The notes under the pieces were generated by a model. That model saw nothing but the letters and a program-made list of their open reading frames with translations, made no database searches and was not told the DNA's origin. Positions 43,927 through 52,207 of a DNA stretch of 64,000 nucleotides are shown piece after piece. Source of the DNA: Streptomyces cylindrosporus (lineage in GTDB: Bacteria; Actinomycetota; Actinomycetes; Streptomycetales; Streptomycetaceae). The DNA is taken from positions 434,001-498,000 of the forward strand of contig NZ_JALDAY010000002.1 of assembly GCF_022698165.1 (NCBI RefSeq). Direction: 5' to 3'. The position numbers were made by a program, and so were the translations under genes. Within the stretch, counting starts at the first letter, position 1. Every line of letters starts with the position of its first letter.

Positions 43927-45135
43927 TCAGCCCTTGATCTCGGTCCAGGCCTGGACCCACTTGGCGTACGGCACGCACTTCACGTCGGTGCGGCCGTCGA
44001 GGCACTGCTCGATGGGCGTGTTCCAGAAGGCGATGTTCTTCCAGTAGCTCTCGTCGGCCGCGTGGTAGGTCTCGCAGAAGGTCTTGTCGCTGGTGTGGTC
44101 GCAGGCCTTGGAGTTGGCCGGGGCCTCGCCGAAGTACTCGGCGACCTGGGCGTTGACCGTCGGGGAGACGATCCAGTTCATCCACTGGTAGGCGCAGTTG
44201 GGGTGCTTGGCCTTGGAGTAGAGCATCCAGGTGTCGGACCAGCCGGTCGAACCCTCCTTGGGTACGAAGGCCTTGACCTTGACGCCCTCGTCGGCGGTCA
44301 GGTTGGCGATCACCTGCCAGGTCGTGCCCACCACCGAGTCGCCGCTCTTGAAGGCGGAGATCTCCTTCAGGTAGTCGCTCCAGTACTCGCCGATGTCCGC
44401 GTTCTGCTTCTTCAGCAGTGCCACGGCCGCGTCGAACTGCTTCTGGTCGAGCGCGTAGGGGTCCTTGATCTTCAACTCGGGCTTGGTGGCCTTGAGATAG
44501 AGCGCCGCGTCCGCGATGTAGATCGGCGAGTCGTAGGCCGTCACATGTCCCTTGTACTTCGACGCGTCGTCGAAGACCGCCGACCAGGAGGTGGGCGCCG
44601 GGCTGACCTTCGCGGTGTTGTACATCAGCAGGTTGGCGCCGCGGCCGTGCGGGATGCCGTACATCTGCCCCTTGACCGAGTTCCAGCTGCCGTTCTTCAA
44701 CCCGCTGAAGATGTCGGCGTAGTTGGGGACGAGCTTGGTGTTGACGGGGGCGGCGTCGCCGGAGGCGATGAGGCGCAGGGAGGCGTCGCCGGAGGCGGAG
44801 ACGGCGTCGTACTGGCCGGTCTTCATCAGCTTGACCATCTCGTCGGAGCTGGCCGCGACCTTGGAGTTGACCTTGCAGCCGGTCTGCTTCTCGAAGGGGG
44901 TGACCCAGTCGACCTTGGGGTCGTTGGAGCCGTCCTCGACGTAGCCTGCCCAGGCTATGAGGTTGACCTGGCCCTCGGACGTGCCGAGCTTCGACTGCGC
45001 CTTGAGATCAGGGGGGTTGAGGCCGGTGGCCGAGGAGCCGCCGGAGCCGGAGGAACCACAGGCGGTGGCCGCGAGGAGCAGCGCGGCGGCGGCCGCCACC
45101 TGGAACGTTCGGGTGATGCGCACGACGTTCTCCAT
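43927..45135 (-). CDS. polyamine-type ABC solute-binding lipoprotein (PotD-like)
   Basis: This 402-residue lipoprotein has lipobox LAATAC (Cys26), a Gly/Ser linker and a PotD/PotF-like binding fold (QVNLIAWAGYVEDG, KTGQYDAVSASGDASLRLI). The family's ligand-contacting Trp/Asp positions cannot be verified by eye. Its four extra cysteines near the carboxy terminus (residues about 345-390) may form disulfides. The gene lies between the ATPase gene and the permeases. Confidence 0.9.
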   Translation of the reverse strand: MENVVRITRTFQVAAAAALLLAATACGSSGSGGSSATGLNPPDLKAQSKLGTSEGQVNLIAWAGYVEDGSNDPKVDWVTPFEKQTGCKVNSKVAASSDEMVKLMKTGQYDAVSASGDASLRLIASGDAAPVNTKLVPNYADIFSGLKNGSWNSVKGQMYGIPHGRGANLLMYNTAKVSPAPTSWSAVFDDASKYKGHVTAYDSPIYIADAALYLKATKPELKIKDPYALDQKQFDAAVALLKKQNADIGEYWSDYLKEISAFKSGDSVVGTTWQVIANLTADEGVKVKAFVPKEGSTGWSDTWMLYSKAKHPNCAYQWMNWIVSPTVNAQVAEYFGEAPANSKACDHTSDKTFCETYHAADESYWKNIAFWNTPIEQCLDGRTDVKCVPYAKWVQAWTEIKG

Positions 45136-45150
45136 AACCGTGAGGGGGCT

Positions 45151-46188
45151 TCAGCGGGTGTCGGGGACCTGGATCGTGTGGCGGTGGTGCCACTGCAGGC
45201 GCACCCGGGTGCCTCGGTAGGCGGCCACGTCCTCGGCGGAGGTCTCCAGGTTCTGCTGGAGGGCGGTGAGGCGGCCGCCGGCGTCGAGGTCGACGAGGAA
45301 GCGGGTGGCGTCCCCCAGGTAGACGACCTCGGCGACGGTGCCGACGGCGGTGGCGTGGTCCGGCTCGTCGGCCTCGGCGGACTCCTTGAGGACGCGGATC
45401 TTCTCGGGCCGGATGCTGTAGACGCCGGGGGTGCCGACGACGCGCTGGGCGGACTCGCCCTCCAGCAGGTTGGAGGTGCCGACGAAGGACGCCACGAAGG
45501 GGGTCGCGGGGCGTTCGTAGATCTCGGCGGGGGTACCGACCTGCTGGATGCGGCCCTGGTCGAAGACGGCGATGCGGTCGCTCATCGTCAGGGCCTCCTC
45601 CTGGTCGTGGGTGACGAAGACGAAGGTGATGCCGACCTCGCGTTGCAGGGCCTTGAGCTCGACCTGCATCTGCTCGCGCAGCTTGAGGTCGAGGGCGCCG
45701 AGCGGTTCGTCCAGGAGCAGCACGCGGGGGCGGCCGACCAGGGCGCGGGCGAGGGCGACGCGCTGGCGCTGGCCGCCGGAGAGCTGGGCGGGCCTGCGCT
45801 TGCCGTAGCCCTCCAGGCGCACCTCGGTGAGTGCCTTGCGGGCGCGCACCAGCCGCTGCGCCTTGGGGACCTTGCGGACCCTGAGGGGGTAGGCGACGTT
45901 CTGCTCGACGGTCATGTGCGGGAACAGGGCGTAGTCCTGGAAGACGGTGTGCACGTCCCGCTCGAAGGGCGCGAGCCCGGTGACGTCCTGTCCGGCGAGC
46001 TCGATCCGGCCCTCCGTCGGCGTCTCGAACCCGGCGATCATCCGCAGCACGGTGGTCTTGCCCGAGCCCGAGGGGCCGAGCATGGAGAAGAACTCCCCGT
46101 CCCTGATCTCCAGGTCGATCCCGGCCACCGCGGTCGTCTCCCCGAACGACTTCCGCAGGTCCTGCAGCCGGATCGCAATTCCCTCCAT
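45151..46188 (-). CDS. polyamine-type ABC ATPase (PotA-like)
   Basis: This 345-residue ATPase has Walker [10 protein letters not shown] (about 39-47), Q-loop [10 protein letters not shown], signature [15 protein letters not shown], Walker [13 protein letters not shown] and the switch THDQEEA. The carboxy-terminal TOBE domain (about 260-345) is typical of PotA/MalK proteins. ATG 46188, with AAAGG before it, is preferred to the open frame to 46242. It is the first gene of the importer operon, divergent from a GntR regulator. Confidence 0.91.
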   Translation of the reverse strand: MEGIAIRLQDLRKSFGETTAVAGIDLEIRDGEFFSMLGPSGSGKTTVLRMIAGFETPTEGRIELAGQDVTGLAPFERDVHTVFQDYALFPHMTVEQNVAYPLRVRKVPKAQRLVRARKALTEVRLEGYGKRRPAQLSGGQRQRVALARALVGRPRVLLLDEPLGALDLKLREQMQVELKALQREVGITFVFVTHDQEEALTMSDRIAVFDQGRIQQVGTPAEIYERPATPFVASFVGTSNLLEGESAQRVVGTPGVYSIRPEKIRVLKESAEADEPDHATAVGTVAEVVYLGDATRFLVDLDAGGRLTALQQNLETSAEDVAAYRGTRVRLQWHHRHTIQVPDTR

Positions 46189-46251
46189 GGGCGGGAACCT
46201 TTCTGGCGCTCTCTTACGTTGCACGGAAAGATATGAAGTCATAGTTCAAAG

Positions 46252-46284
46252 CTCAAGGCCCCCTTAGGGTAAAGCTTGAGTCAA
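46252..46284. promoter_or_regulatory. inverted repeats between importer operon and GntR gene
   Basis: TTGA-G-TCAA (46276-46284) is a perfect 9-bp palindrome typical in size of GntR operators, and CTCAAG (46252-46257) with CTTGAG (46275-46280) form a wider inverted pair. They lie 20-50 bp before the GntR start and 65-95 bp before the ATPase start. Confidence 0.5.
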
Positions 46285-46301
46285 CGCACAAGGTGGTGGC
46301 C

Positions 46302-47042
46302 GTGAAGCAGCAGCAGATGGACGGCGGCGCCCGCAGAGCCGTCTTCGCCCCGGTGGACAACCGCGCGCGCGTCGACGCGGTGGTCCGCCGCATCGGCGAC
46401 GCCATCGAGCTCGGCCTGCTCGCCGACGGGGAGCAGCTGCCCGGCGAGAGCGAGCTGGCCGGCCAGCTGGGCGTGTCCACCGTGACCCTGCGCGAGGCCC
46501 TGATGGCGCTGCGCCAGCAGGGTCTGGTCACCACCCGGCGGGGCCGCGGCGGCGGCTCCTTCGTCTCCCTCCCGGAGGTCCCCGGCGAGGAGCGCCTCAA
46601 GGTCCGCCTGCGCGGCTGGAGCCCCGAGGAACTGCGCGACCTCGGCGACCACTGGGCCGCCCTGTCCGGTACGGCGGCCCGCCTCGCCGCCGAGCGCACG
46701 GAGCCGGACGACCTCGTACAACTCAGGCGTACGGCAGAGGAGTTGACGCACGCGGAGGACGCCGCGGCGTGCAGTCGCGTATACGGGCGCTTCCATGTGG
46801 AGCTGGCCGCGGCGGCCCAGTCGGCGCGGCTCACCCGGGAGCAGGTGGCGCTGCAGACGGAGGTCGGGGCGCTGCTCTGCCTTGTGCTCGGGGACGACGA
46901 ATATCGTGAAGAGGTGGCGGACCGTCACCGGTCCGTAATCTCGGCCGTGCAGGATGGGGCCCACACATCGGCCAGGGAGCTGGCCGAGCGGTGCGTCCAG
47001 GAGTCGACGGCACGGCTGATCGCGCTGCGCCTCACCCTCTGA
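46302..47042 (+). CDS. GntR family regulator, FCD type
   Basis: This 246-residue protein has an amino-terminal winged HTH (about 20-85: VDAVVRRIGDAIELGLLADGEQLPGESELAGQLGVSTVTLREAL) and a carboxy-terminal FCD domain. I chose GTG 46302, spaced correctly from AAGGTGG; GTG 46293 and 46296 are in frame. It is divergent from the polyamine-type importer operon and 37 nt upstream of a cache-domain protein, so it probably controls both. Confidence 0.87.
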   Translation: MKQQQMDGGARRAVFAPVDNRARVDAVVRRIGDAIELGLLADGEQLPGESELAGQLGVSTVTLREALMALRQQGLVTTRRGRGGGSFVSLPEVPGEERLKVRLRGWSPEELRDLGDHWAALSGTAARLAAERTEPDDLVQLRRTAEELTHAEDAAACSRVYGRFHVELAAAAQSARLTREQVALQTEVGALLCLVLGDDEYREEVADRHRSVISAVQDGAHTSARELAERCVQESTARLIALRLTL

Positions 47043-47079
47043 ACCGCACCGCGCCCGGTTCCGTCCGCTGGAGGGCGCC

Positions 47080-47862
47080 ATGCGCAGCAGCCCCGGCCTC
47101 GTCCCCGCGGCGACCACGACGCTCGTCGCGTCCGTCGAGGAGCAGGTGGCGGCACAGGTCGGCGGCGCCCTGGAGGCGGTGTTCGAGGCCGTCGCCGAGA
47201 CCCGGGCCGATACGGCGGCCCTGCTCGCGCGAGTGGCCGCGGAGCGCCGCCGGCCCGCGACCGTGGACCTCGCGGCGCTGCGTCCCGGCCTACATCTGCG
47301 GCTGGCCCGGCAGGAGTTGGTGTCCGGCGTCGGCTTCGTCGCCGCGCCCGGGCTGCTGACCGACGTACCGGCGTGGCTGGAGTGGTGGCAGACCACCGCC
47401 GAGGGTGGCGTACGACCGCTGCTGCTCGACCTGGATCCGAACCAGTCGGCGTACTCGGACTACACGCACTGGGACTGGTTCGCGCTGCCCCGCGACACCG
47501 GTGAGCGAGCGGTCGCCGGGCCGTACGTCGACTACCTATGCTCGGACGAGTACAGCCTCACCCTCTCGGCGCCGGTCGAGGTGGCGGGCCGGTTCGCGGG
47601 AGTGGCCGCGGCGGACGTCTACCTGCGCCACTTCGAGGCGGCCGCGCTGCCCCTGCTGCGCCGGCTGCCCGGACCGGCCCATCTGGTCAACGCCCGCGGA
47701 AGGGTGGCGGCTTCGGCCGACCCGGCGCACCTCGCCGGGTCCCTCACCAAGGGACCGGACTTCGGCGCCGTACTGGAGCGGGGGCGGCCCGCCCGGCACG
47801 ACGGGACGCGGCTGATCCCCTGCCGGGGCGTCCCGCTCGTCCTCGTCACGGCGGCCGGCTGA
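47080..47862 (+). CDS. soluble cache-domain protein without output domain
   Basis: This 260-residue protein shows a dCache-like ligand fold (a long amino-terminal helix AAQVGGALEAVFEAVAETRADTAALL, then YVDYLCSDEYSLTLSAPVEVAGRFAGVAAADV). It has neither signal peptide nor membrane helices and no kinase, cyclase or methyl-accepting part. Cache domains normally sense ligands outside the cell, so a free cytoplasmic one is odd. The gene lies 37 nt after the GntR gene with a GGAGGG site at ATG 47080, and may report an imported solute to it, or scavenge it. The biochemical role is unknown. Confidence 0.7.
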   Translation: MRSSPGLVPAATTTLVASVEEQVAAQVGGALEAVFEAVAETRADTAALLARVAAERRRPATVDLAALRPGLHLRLARQELVSGVGFVAAPGLLTDVPAWLEWWQTTAEGGVRPLLLDLDPNQSAYSDYTHWDWFALPRDTGERAVAGPYVDYLCSDEYSLTLSAPVEVAGRFAGVAAADVYLRHFEAAALPLLRRLPGPAHLVNARGRVAASADPAHLAGSLTKGPDFGAVLERGRPARHDGTRLIPCRGVPLVLVTAAG

Positions 47863-47882
47863 CCGGGCTTGCTGACGTGGCA

Positions 47883-47907
47883 CCGTCGGCGACCTGAACG
47901 CCGGCGG
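47883..47907. terminator. hairpin between convergent genes
   Basis: CCGTCGGCG and CGCCGGCGG form a 9-bp stem (one G-U pair) around ACCTGAA, midway between the cache gene and the facing MmyB-type gene. Confidence 0.55.
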
Positions 47908-47914
47908 GGCCAGG

Positions 47915-48577
47915 TCAGGCCTCGGAGGCCGGCACCACCTTCAGGTGCGAGCCCGCGAGGCGTGCCGAGCGGGCCCGGGGCCGCTCGCGGCGCGCCTCCC
48001 GCAGCACCAGCGTCATCCGTGTGTATCCCATGTCCCGCAGTGTCCGCGGCGTCTCGTCCACGACCCGGCAGTCGGTGGCACCCCATCGCGGATCGGGGTG
48101 CACCAGAGGCCGTACGGCGCCGTCGTGTTCGACCGCCTGCTCGCCCATCACCCGGATCCAGTGCGGCAGGCCCTGCCGGTAGGCGGCCTCCATGATCGGG
48201 TCCTGGGCGATCTCCCGCCGGATGGCCTGGAGCCCGTGGTCGTGGCCGTACCGCTCGACGGCGGCGGAGAAGTGGGCCAGCATCGGCAGGCACCAGCTCG
48301 ACTCGTGCTCGCCGAGCACGGTCCCGGCGTCCGGGTGGAAGAGGACGAATCTCAGGAAGTTCTCACCGGGCATGGCCGTGGGATGAGGGCCGACCGTACG
48401 GAAAAGTGACGCGAAAGCGTTGTTGGAGAGAACGACGTCCCAGCGGTGGTCGAGGACGACGGACGGGAAAGGTACGGCCTCCAGGAGGGCGGCGTAGTCC
48501 TGCAGATACGCCTGGGCCTCGGGACTCTCGGGGACGGGCCGCGGTGCCGGTCGCTGCCCTCCTGCCTGAAACGCCAT
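47915..48577 (-). CDS. MmyB-type ligand-binding protein lacking the HTH
   Basis: This 220-residue protein is essentially the carboxy-terminal sensor half of MmyB-like XRE regulators, which has a PAS-like fold and in crystals binds a fatty acid (AYLQDYAALLEAVPFPSVVLDHRWDVVLSNNAFASLF...NFLRFVLFHPDA). In complete family members about 80 residues of XRE HTH precede this part; here only 25 residues come first (MAFQAGGQRPAPRPVPESP...) and the upstream frame has no HTH. It has its own promoter, TTGACA (48653-48648), an 18-nt spacer and CAGGAT (48629-48624). It may modulate the divergent XRE regulator or be a dimerising decoy. Confidence 0.8.
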   Translation of the reverse strand: MAFQAGGQRPAPRPVPESPEAQAYLQDYAALLEAVPFPSVVLDHRWDVVLSNNAFASLFRTVGPHPTAMPGENFLRFVLFHPDAGTVLGEHESSWCLPMLAHFSAAVERYGHDHGLQAIRREIAQDPIMEAAYRQGLPHWIRVMGEQAVEHDGAVRPLVHPDPRWGATDCRVVDETPRTLRDMGYTRMTLVLREARRERPRARSARLAGSHLKVVPASEA

Positions 48578-48623
48578 CGGGAGGTCACCCCTCTTGCCTA
48601 TGCGGCCTTCACGCGGCGCCTTG

Positions 48624-48653
48624 ATCCTGCGGCCCGGACGCGAGTTGTGTCAA
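48624..48653 (-). promoter_or_regulatory. promoter of the MmyB-type gene
   Basis: TTGACA and CAGGAT are separated by 18 nt on the minus strand, a good match to the vegetative Streptomyces promoter pattern. A short inverted repeat GTTG-TGT-CAAC overlaps the -35 box. Confidence 0.55.
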
Positions 48654-48776
48654 CTATCGTGGCATTCCGTGCCTGTTGACGGCTGAAATTGGCCACAGTT
48701 GTGGCGACGTCTGGATGTGAGTTCGAACCAACCGGTAATCTCCGTCGAGTTCACGGCAACCGCTTGTGAGAAGCCT

Positions 48777-48807
48777 GTGAGATACGTAGGCCAGTGAGAT
48801 ACGTAGG
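48777..48807 (+). repeat. 14-bp direct repeat before the XRE gene
   Basis: GTGAGATACGTAGG occurs at 48777-48790 and 48794-48807, so the copies are 17 bp apart, just upstream of the XRE start. Each contains the palindrome TACGTA. The second copy supplies the ribosome-binding site AGGAGA. Confidence 0.7.
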
Positions 48808-48817
48808 AGATCTGTCG

Positions 48818-49471
48818 GTGACGGATGGCTTCGAGAGTCCGGGCACCACGGCGACGCCCGCCGCGCTGTCGGCCGTCGTCGCTCGCGTCACCGCGCTCGC
48901 CGACCGCCTGGGCGTGCCGCACGCGGAGGTCTTCGACACGGCCCGGCTGTCGGCCGCCTCGGGCGTCCCGGAACCGGTCGTCAAGGCGCTCCTGCGCGGC
49001 CGTCCCGCCGGTGAGCCCGACGTGCAGGCCCGTTTCCTGCAGCGCCTGGACCTGCTCCGGCGCACCCGGCTGAAGCCCAACGGCCGCAAGTACACGCAGC
49101 AGGAGATCGCCGACGGCGCGGGCATGTCCCGCCAGCAGGCGGGCGCGCTGATCAACGGCGACCGGCGGCCCACGATGGAGCACTGCGACGCCATCCAGCG
49201 CTTCTTCCGCGTGCACGCGGGCTTCCTGACGGCCGAGGACCCCGAGGCCCTCACGGGCACCCTGCAGAGCACCGAGCAGGAGCTGCTCCAGAAGCTCGCC
49301 GAGCGGGAGGAGGCCGGGGCGGCCGAGGACCCGCTGGAGAGGCTGCTGCAGGACCACGGCGTCCGGGGCATCGCCTGGCGGGCCGCCCAGCTGCCCACCG
49401 ACCAGCACCGCGACAAGGTGGCGGAGTGGCTGGACATGCTCCTGGAGAGCGTCAAGCGGCCCGAGTCGTGA
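48818..49471 (+). CDS. XRE-family regulator of an XRE/ImmA pair
   Basis: This 217-residue protein has a central helix-turn-helix (about 85-130: KYTQQEIADGAGMSRQQAGALINGDRRPTMEHCDAIQRFF) and an acidic helical carboxy terminus. GTG 48818 follows AGGAGA. The frame is open to GTG 48794, but that codon is part of the upstream direct repeat. The next gene encodes an ImmA/IrrE-type peptidase, and such pairs are common in Streptomyces; in ImmR/ImmA systems the peptidase cleaves the repressor. The target is unknown. Confidence 0.82.
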   Translation: MTDGFESPGTTATPAALSAVVARVTALADRLGVPHAEVFDTARLSAASGVPEPVVKALLRGRPAGEPDVQARFLQRLDLLRRTRLKPNGRKYTQQEIADGAGMSRQQAGALINGDRRPTMEHCDAIQRFFRVHAGFLTAEDPEALTGTLQSTEQELLQKLAEREEAGAAEDPLERLLQDHGVRGIAWRAAQLPTDQHRDKVAEWLDMLLESVKRPES

Positions 49472-49485
49472 GCCGGGGGAGAACT

Positions 49486-50034
49486 GTGGGCATCGGCAGG
49501 GAAATGCGCCGCCTGTGCGGCGAGTTGGTCGCGGAACTCACCCTCCCGGTGCCGGCCGCGCCCACGGACCTGTACGGCGCCCTGTGCGCGGCCATGGGCC
49601 GGCGCCGCGCCCGCCCGGTCCACTTCCGCACGGCCGCCTTCCCGCCGGACACGGCGAGCGGCCTGTGGCTGGACATGGCCGACCAGGACCTGGTCGTGAT
49701 CGAGGAACGCACGGCCCCCGACCACCAGTTGGTGATCCTGGGCCACGAGCTGTGGCACATGCAGGCGGGCCACTGCGGCCACCACGTCGAGGGTACGAAG
49801 GTGGCGGCCCGGCTCCTGGACGACGAGGCCGACCTGCGGGCCACGGTGCGCGCGGTGGCCGCGCGCACCCACTTCGCCCTGGCCGAGGAGAAGGATGCCG
49901 AGGCCTTCGGCCTGCTCCTGGCGAGCAGGTGCCGTACCTGGCTGGCGGGTTCGGGGCAGCGGGGCCCGGTGCCGCGGGATCATCTGGCGGGCCGCATCGA
50001 GGCGTCGCTGGGGTATCTGGGACCGCAGGGCTGA
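49486..50034 (+). CDS. ImmA/IrrE-type metallopeptidase-like protein
   Basis: This 182-residue protein has the zinc-peptidase HExxH motif as HELWH (His87, Glu88, His91) and a downstream acidic helix (EEKDAEAFGLLLAS) with the probable third ligand. GTG 49486 has a perfect GGGGGAGA site; GTG 49468 overlapping the XRE stop is the alternative. By analogy with ImmA it may cleave the XRE protein encoded just upstream in response to a signal. Its stop is 9 nt from the end of the convergent hydrolase. Confidence 0.8.
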   Translation: MGIGREMRRLCGELVAELTLPVPAAPTDLYGALCAAMGRRRARPVHFRTAAFPPDTASGLWLDMADQDLVVIEERTAPDHQLVILGHELWHMQAGHCGHHVEGTKVAARLLDDEADLRATVRAVAARTHFALAEEKDAEAFGLLLASRCRTWLAGSGQRGPVPRDHLAGRIEASLGYLGPQG

Positions 50035-50043
50035 CCGCGTCCC

Positions 50044-51063
50044 TCACGTGGCGCTGCGTTCGCTCGCCTCCCTCAGGTCCCGTTCCACCGTCCGGGTGCG
50101 GGACGTGTCGGGGCCTTCCACGAGCAGGTCGCGCCAGTGTTCCCGGCTCCAGTCCGCGGGATCGGTGCTCGCCGTGAACTCCTCGACCAGGGCGACGAAG
50201 CGCGCCGGGTCGGTGTGGAACGGGAAGTGTCCGGCCCCCTCGAAGATCTCCAGCCGGCTGCCCGGCATCGCCTCGTGCGCCCCGAAGGCGTGCCGTACCG
50301 GCACCACGCTGTCCCGGTCGCCCCACAGCAGCATGGTCGGCATGCCCTCGGTCAGATAGCAGCGGTCCAGCATGGTGACGACCTGGCCCCGCCAGTCGAC
50401 GACGGCGCGCAGGGTGCGGATGAAGGCGTTGCGGGAGGTCTCGTCCGGCAGGGCGTCCACGAGGTTGACCAACTCCGGGGCGTCCTGGCCGAGGTCGGTG
50501 TCGAGGAGCTTCATCAGCCGTACCGCGAGCCCCACCTGTGTCCGCATCCCCGGCAACCGCAGCGAGGACAGCACGAGATGCGCCCCCGGCAGCGACACCA
50601 GGCGCAGTACGGGATTCACCTCGCGTCCCACCCCGCCCGCGCTGACGAGGATGAGCCGCTCGGTGCGCTCGGGGAACTGGTACGCGAACTGCATGGCCAC
50701 TCCCCCGCCCAGCGAGTGCCCGACCAGGGTCGCCGACTCGATGCCGAGCGTGGTGAGCAGGTCCCGCACGCCGTTGGCGTAGGCGGCCACCGAGTAGTCG
50801 GCGCGCGGCTTGTCGGAGTGGCCGTGGCCGAGCAGGTCGGGGGCGATGACGGTGTGCGTGCGGGCGAGGTCGGGGATCAGTTCGGCCCAGGTCGCGGACG
50901 AGTCGCCGATGCCGTGGATGAGGACCAGCGCGGGGCCCTCGCCGGCCATGCGGAACGCGCGGCGGTAGCCGTGCACCACGCGGTACTGCAACTCCAGTTC
51001 GCCGTCGCCCACCGGGCGCAGCCGTACCGCCCGCACCGGACGCCGTCGAGGTCCTTCGACCAC
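50044..51063 (-). CDS. alpha/beta-fold hydrolase
   Basis: This 339-residue hydrolase has an oxyanion segment LIHGIGDSSATW, nucleophile motif GHSLGGG, an acidic residue in LLWGDRDSVVPV and catalytic His in FEGAGHFPFH. It resembles haloperoxidase/meta-cleavage-type esterases, but the substrate cannot be inferred. I chose GTG 51063 with GTGAGGCGAG upstream; the frame runs open to 51141. No operon partner is evident. Confidence 0.82.
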   Translation of the reverse strand: MVEGPRRRPVRAVRLRPVGDGELELQYRVVHGYRRAFRMAGEGPALVLIHGIGDSSATWAELIPDLARTHTVIAPDLLGHGHSDKPRADYSVAAYANGVRDLLTTLGIESATLVGHSLGGGVAMQFAYQFPERTERLILVSAGGVGREVNPVLRLVSLPGAHLVLSSLRLPGMRTQVGLAVRLMKLLDTDLGQDAPELVNLVDALPDETSRNAFIRTLRAVVDWRGQVVTMLDRCYLTEGMPTMLLWGDRDSVVPVRHAFGAHEAMPGSRLEIFEGAGHFPFHTDPARFVALVEEFTASTDPADWSREHWRDLLVEGPDTSRTRTVERDLREASERSAT

Positions 51064-51283
51064 GCTCGCCTCACCCCTTCCCCGGCCGCTCGGCAGCTGC
51101 CGAAAGCCCTTGCCCTCCAGCGTAGGACGGCTTTCCCACAAGGGATTTCGAGGACGTTTCGCCTCCGCTAAGCGGGCGAAAGGGCAGGTGCCCGGACCCG
51201 ATTGTCAGTGGTGGACGGCAAGCTGGAGTTGCGCCCCTCTGTGCGGGGCGTGACCGACCAGCCGACGCGGGGAGAGCCGACCG

Positions 51284-51511
51284 ATGCCGACAGCCGTACT
51301 GACCGACCGCGAGCGCACCGCCGTACAGGCCTACCTGCGCCTTTTGCACACCGTACGAGCCGCCTTCGACGGTCCGCCGGGAGACGCCCGACCACCCGTG
51401 GTGCCGCCCGCCGTGCTGGCGGAGGCGGAACAGGCCCTGGCCGCGGCCGGCCTGACGGGGAACGAGGAGGAGTTCTTCCGGCTGCTGCAGAGCTGGTGCC
51501 CGGAGCCGTGA
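51284..51511 (+). CDS. small hypothetical protein
   Basis: This 75-residue, mostly helical acidic protein (LTDRERTAVQAYLRLLHTVRAAF...EFFRLLQSWCPEP) begins at ATG 51284 after GGGGAGAG. It has coding-like third-position GC. I do not recognise a family. It ends 12 nt before the convergent PPTase gene. Confidence 0.6.
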   Translation: MPTAVLTDRERTAVQAYLRLLHTVRAAFDGPPGDARPPVVPPAVLAEAEQALAAAGLTGNEEEFFRLLQSWCPEP

Positions 51512-51523
51512 CGCCCGATGGGG

Positions 51524-52207
51524 TCAGGTGGTGTGCGGCACGGTGACCGCCGTCGCCACCAGCCCCCGCTGGACCGTCCAGCGGCCCTCGAAGTGCCCGA
51601 GCCGACGGCCGCCCACCACCGGCCCGGGGACGAGGAGTTCGGCGCGGAAGGCGCCGTGCAGGCGCTCGCCGGGGTCGACGGAGACCTCGATGTCGGCCTC
51701 GGTGAACTCCAGCCACTGGCCGGTGAGCGGGAACCACGCCTTGTAGACCGACTCCTTGGCGCTGAACAGCAGCCGGTCCCAGTGCACCTCGGGGTGGTCC
51801 ACGGCCAGCCGGCGCAGCCGCGCGCCCTCGGCGGGCAGGGACACGGCGTCCAGGACGCCCTCGGGGAGCGGCCCGTGGGGTTCGGCGTCGATGCCGAGGG
51901 AGGCCAGGTCACGGGTGCGGACCAGGGCGGCGGCGCAGTAGCCGTCGCAGTGGGTCATGCTGCCGGCCAGGCCGGCGGGCCAGCCGGGTGCGCCGCGCTC
52001 GCCGGGCAGCAGGGGCTGTGGGGGCACGCCGAGCTTCTCCATGGCGCGGCGGGCGCAGGCGCGCACGAGGGCGAACTCGCGGCGTCGCTTCTCCACGGCC
52101 TGCGCGACGACCTCGGCCTCCCCGGGGTACAGCGGCGCGGGCTCGGTCCCGTCGTCGCCGTGCACCTCCACGGCCACCACCTCGTGCGGCAGCAGCTCCT
52201 CGATCAC
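51524..52207 (-). CDS. Sfp/EntD-type 4'-phosphopantetheinyl transferase
   Basis: This 227-residue PPTase moves the phosphopantetheine arm of CoA onto carrier proteins of PKS/NRPS systems. The three usual motifs are present: SMTHCDGY (about 83-90), GIDAEP with Mg-binding Asp107 and Glu109, and FSAKESVYKAW with Glu152 and Lys156. The GTG 52207 start overlaps the stop of the metallophosphoesterase gene (GTGA), so the two are coupled. No PKS or NRPS gene is in the window, so it must serve distant clusters. S. coelicolor has a stand-alone PPTase near its pca genes. Confidence 0.92.
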   Translation of the reverse strand: MIEELLPHEVVAVEVHGDDGTEPAPLYPGEAEVVAQAVEKRRREFALVRACARRAMEKLGVPPQPLLPGERGAPGWPAGLAGSMTHCDGYCAAALVRTRDLASLGIDAEPHGPLPEGVLDAVSLPAEGARLRRLAVDHPEVHWDRLLFSAKESVYKAWFPLTGQWLEFTEADIEVSVDPGERLHGAFRAELLVPGPVVGGRRLGHFEGRWTVQRGLVATAVTVPHTT

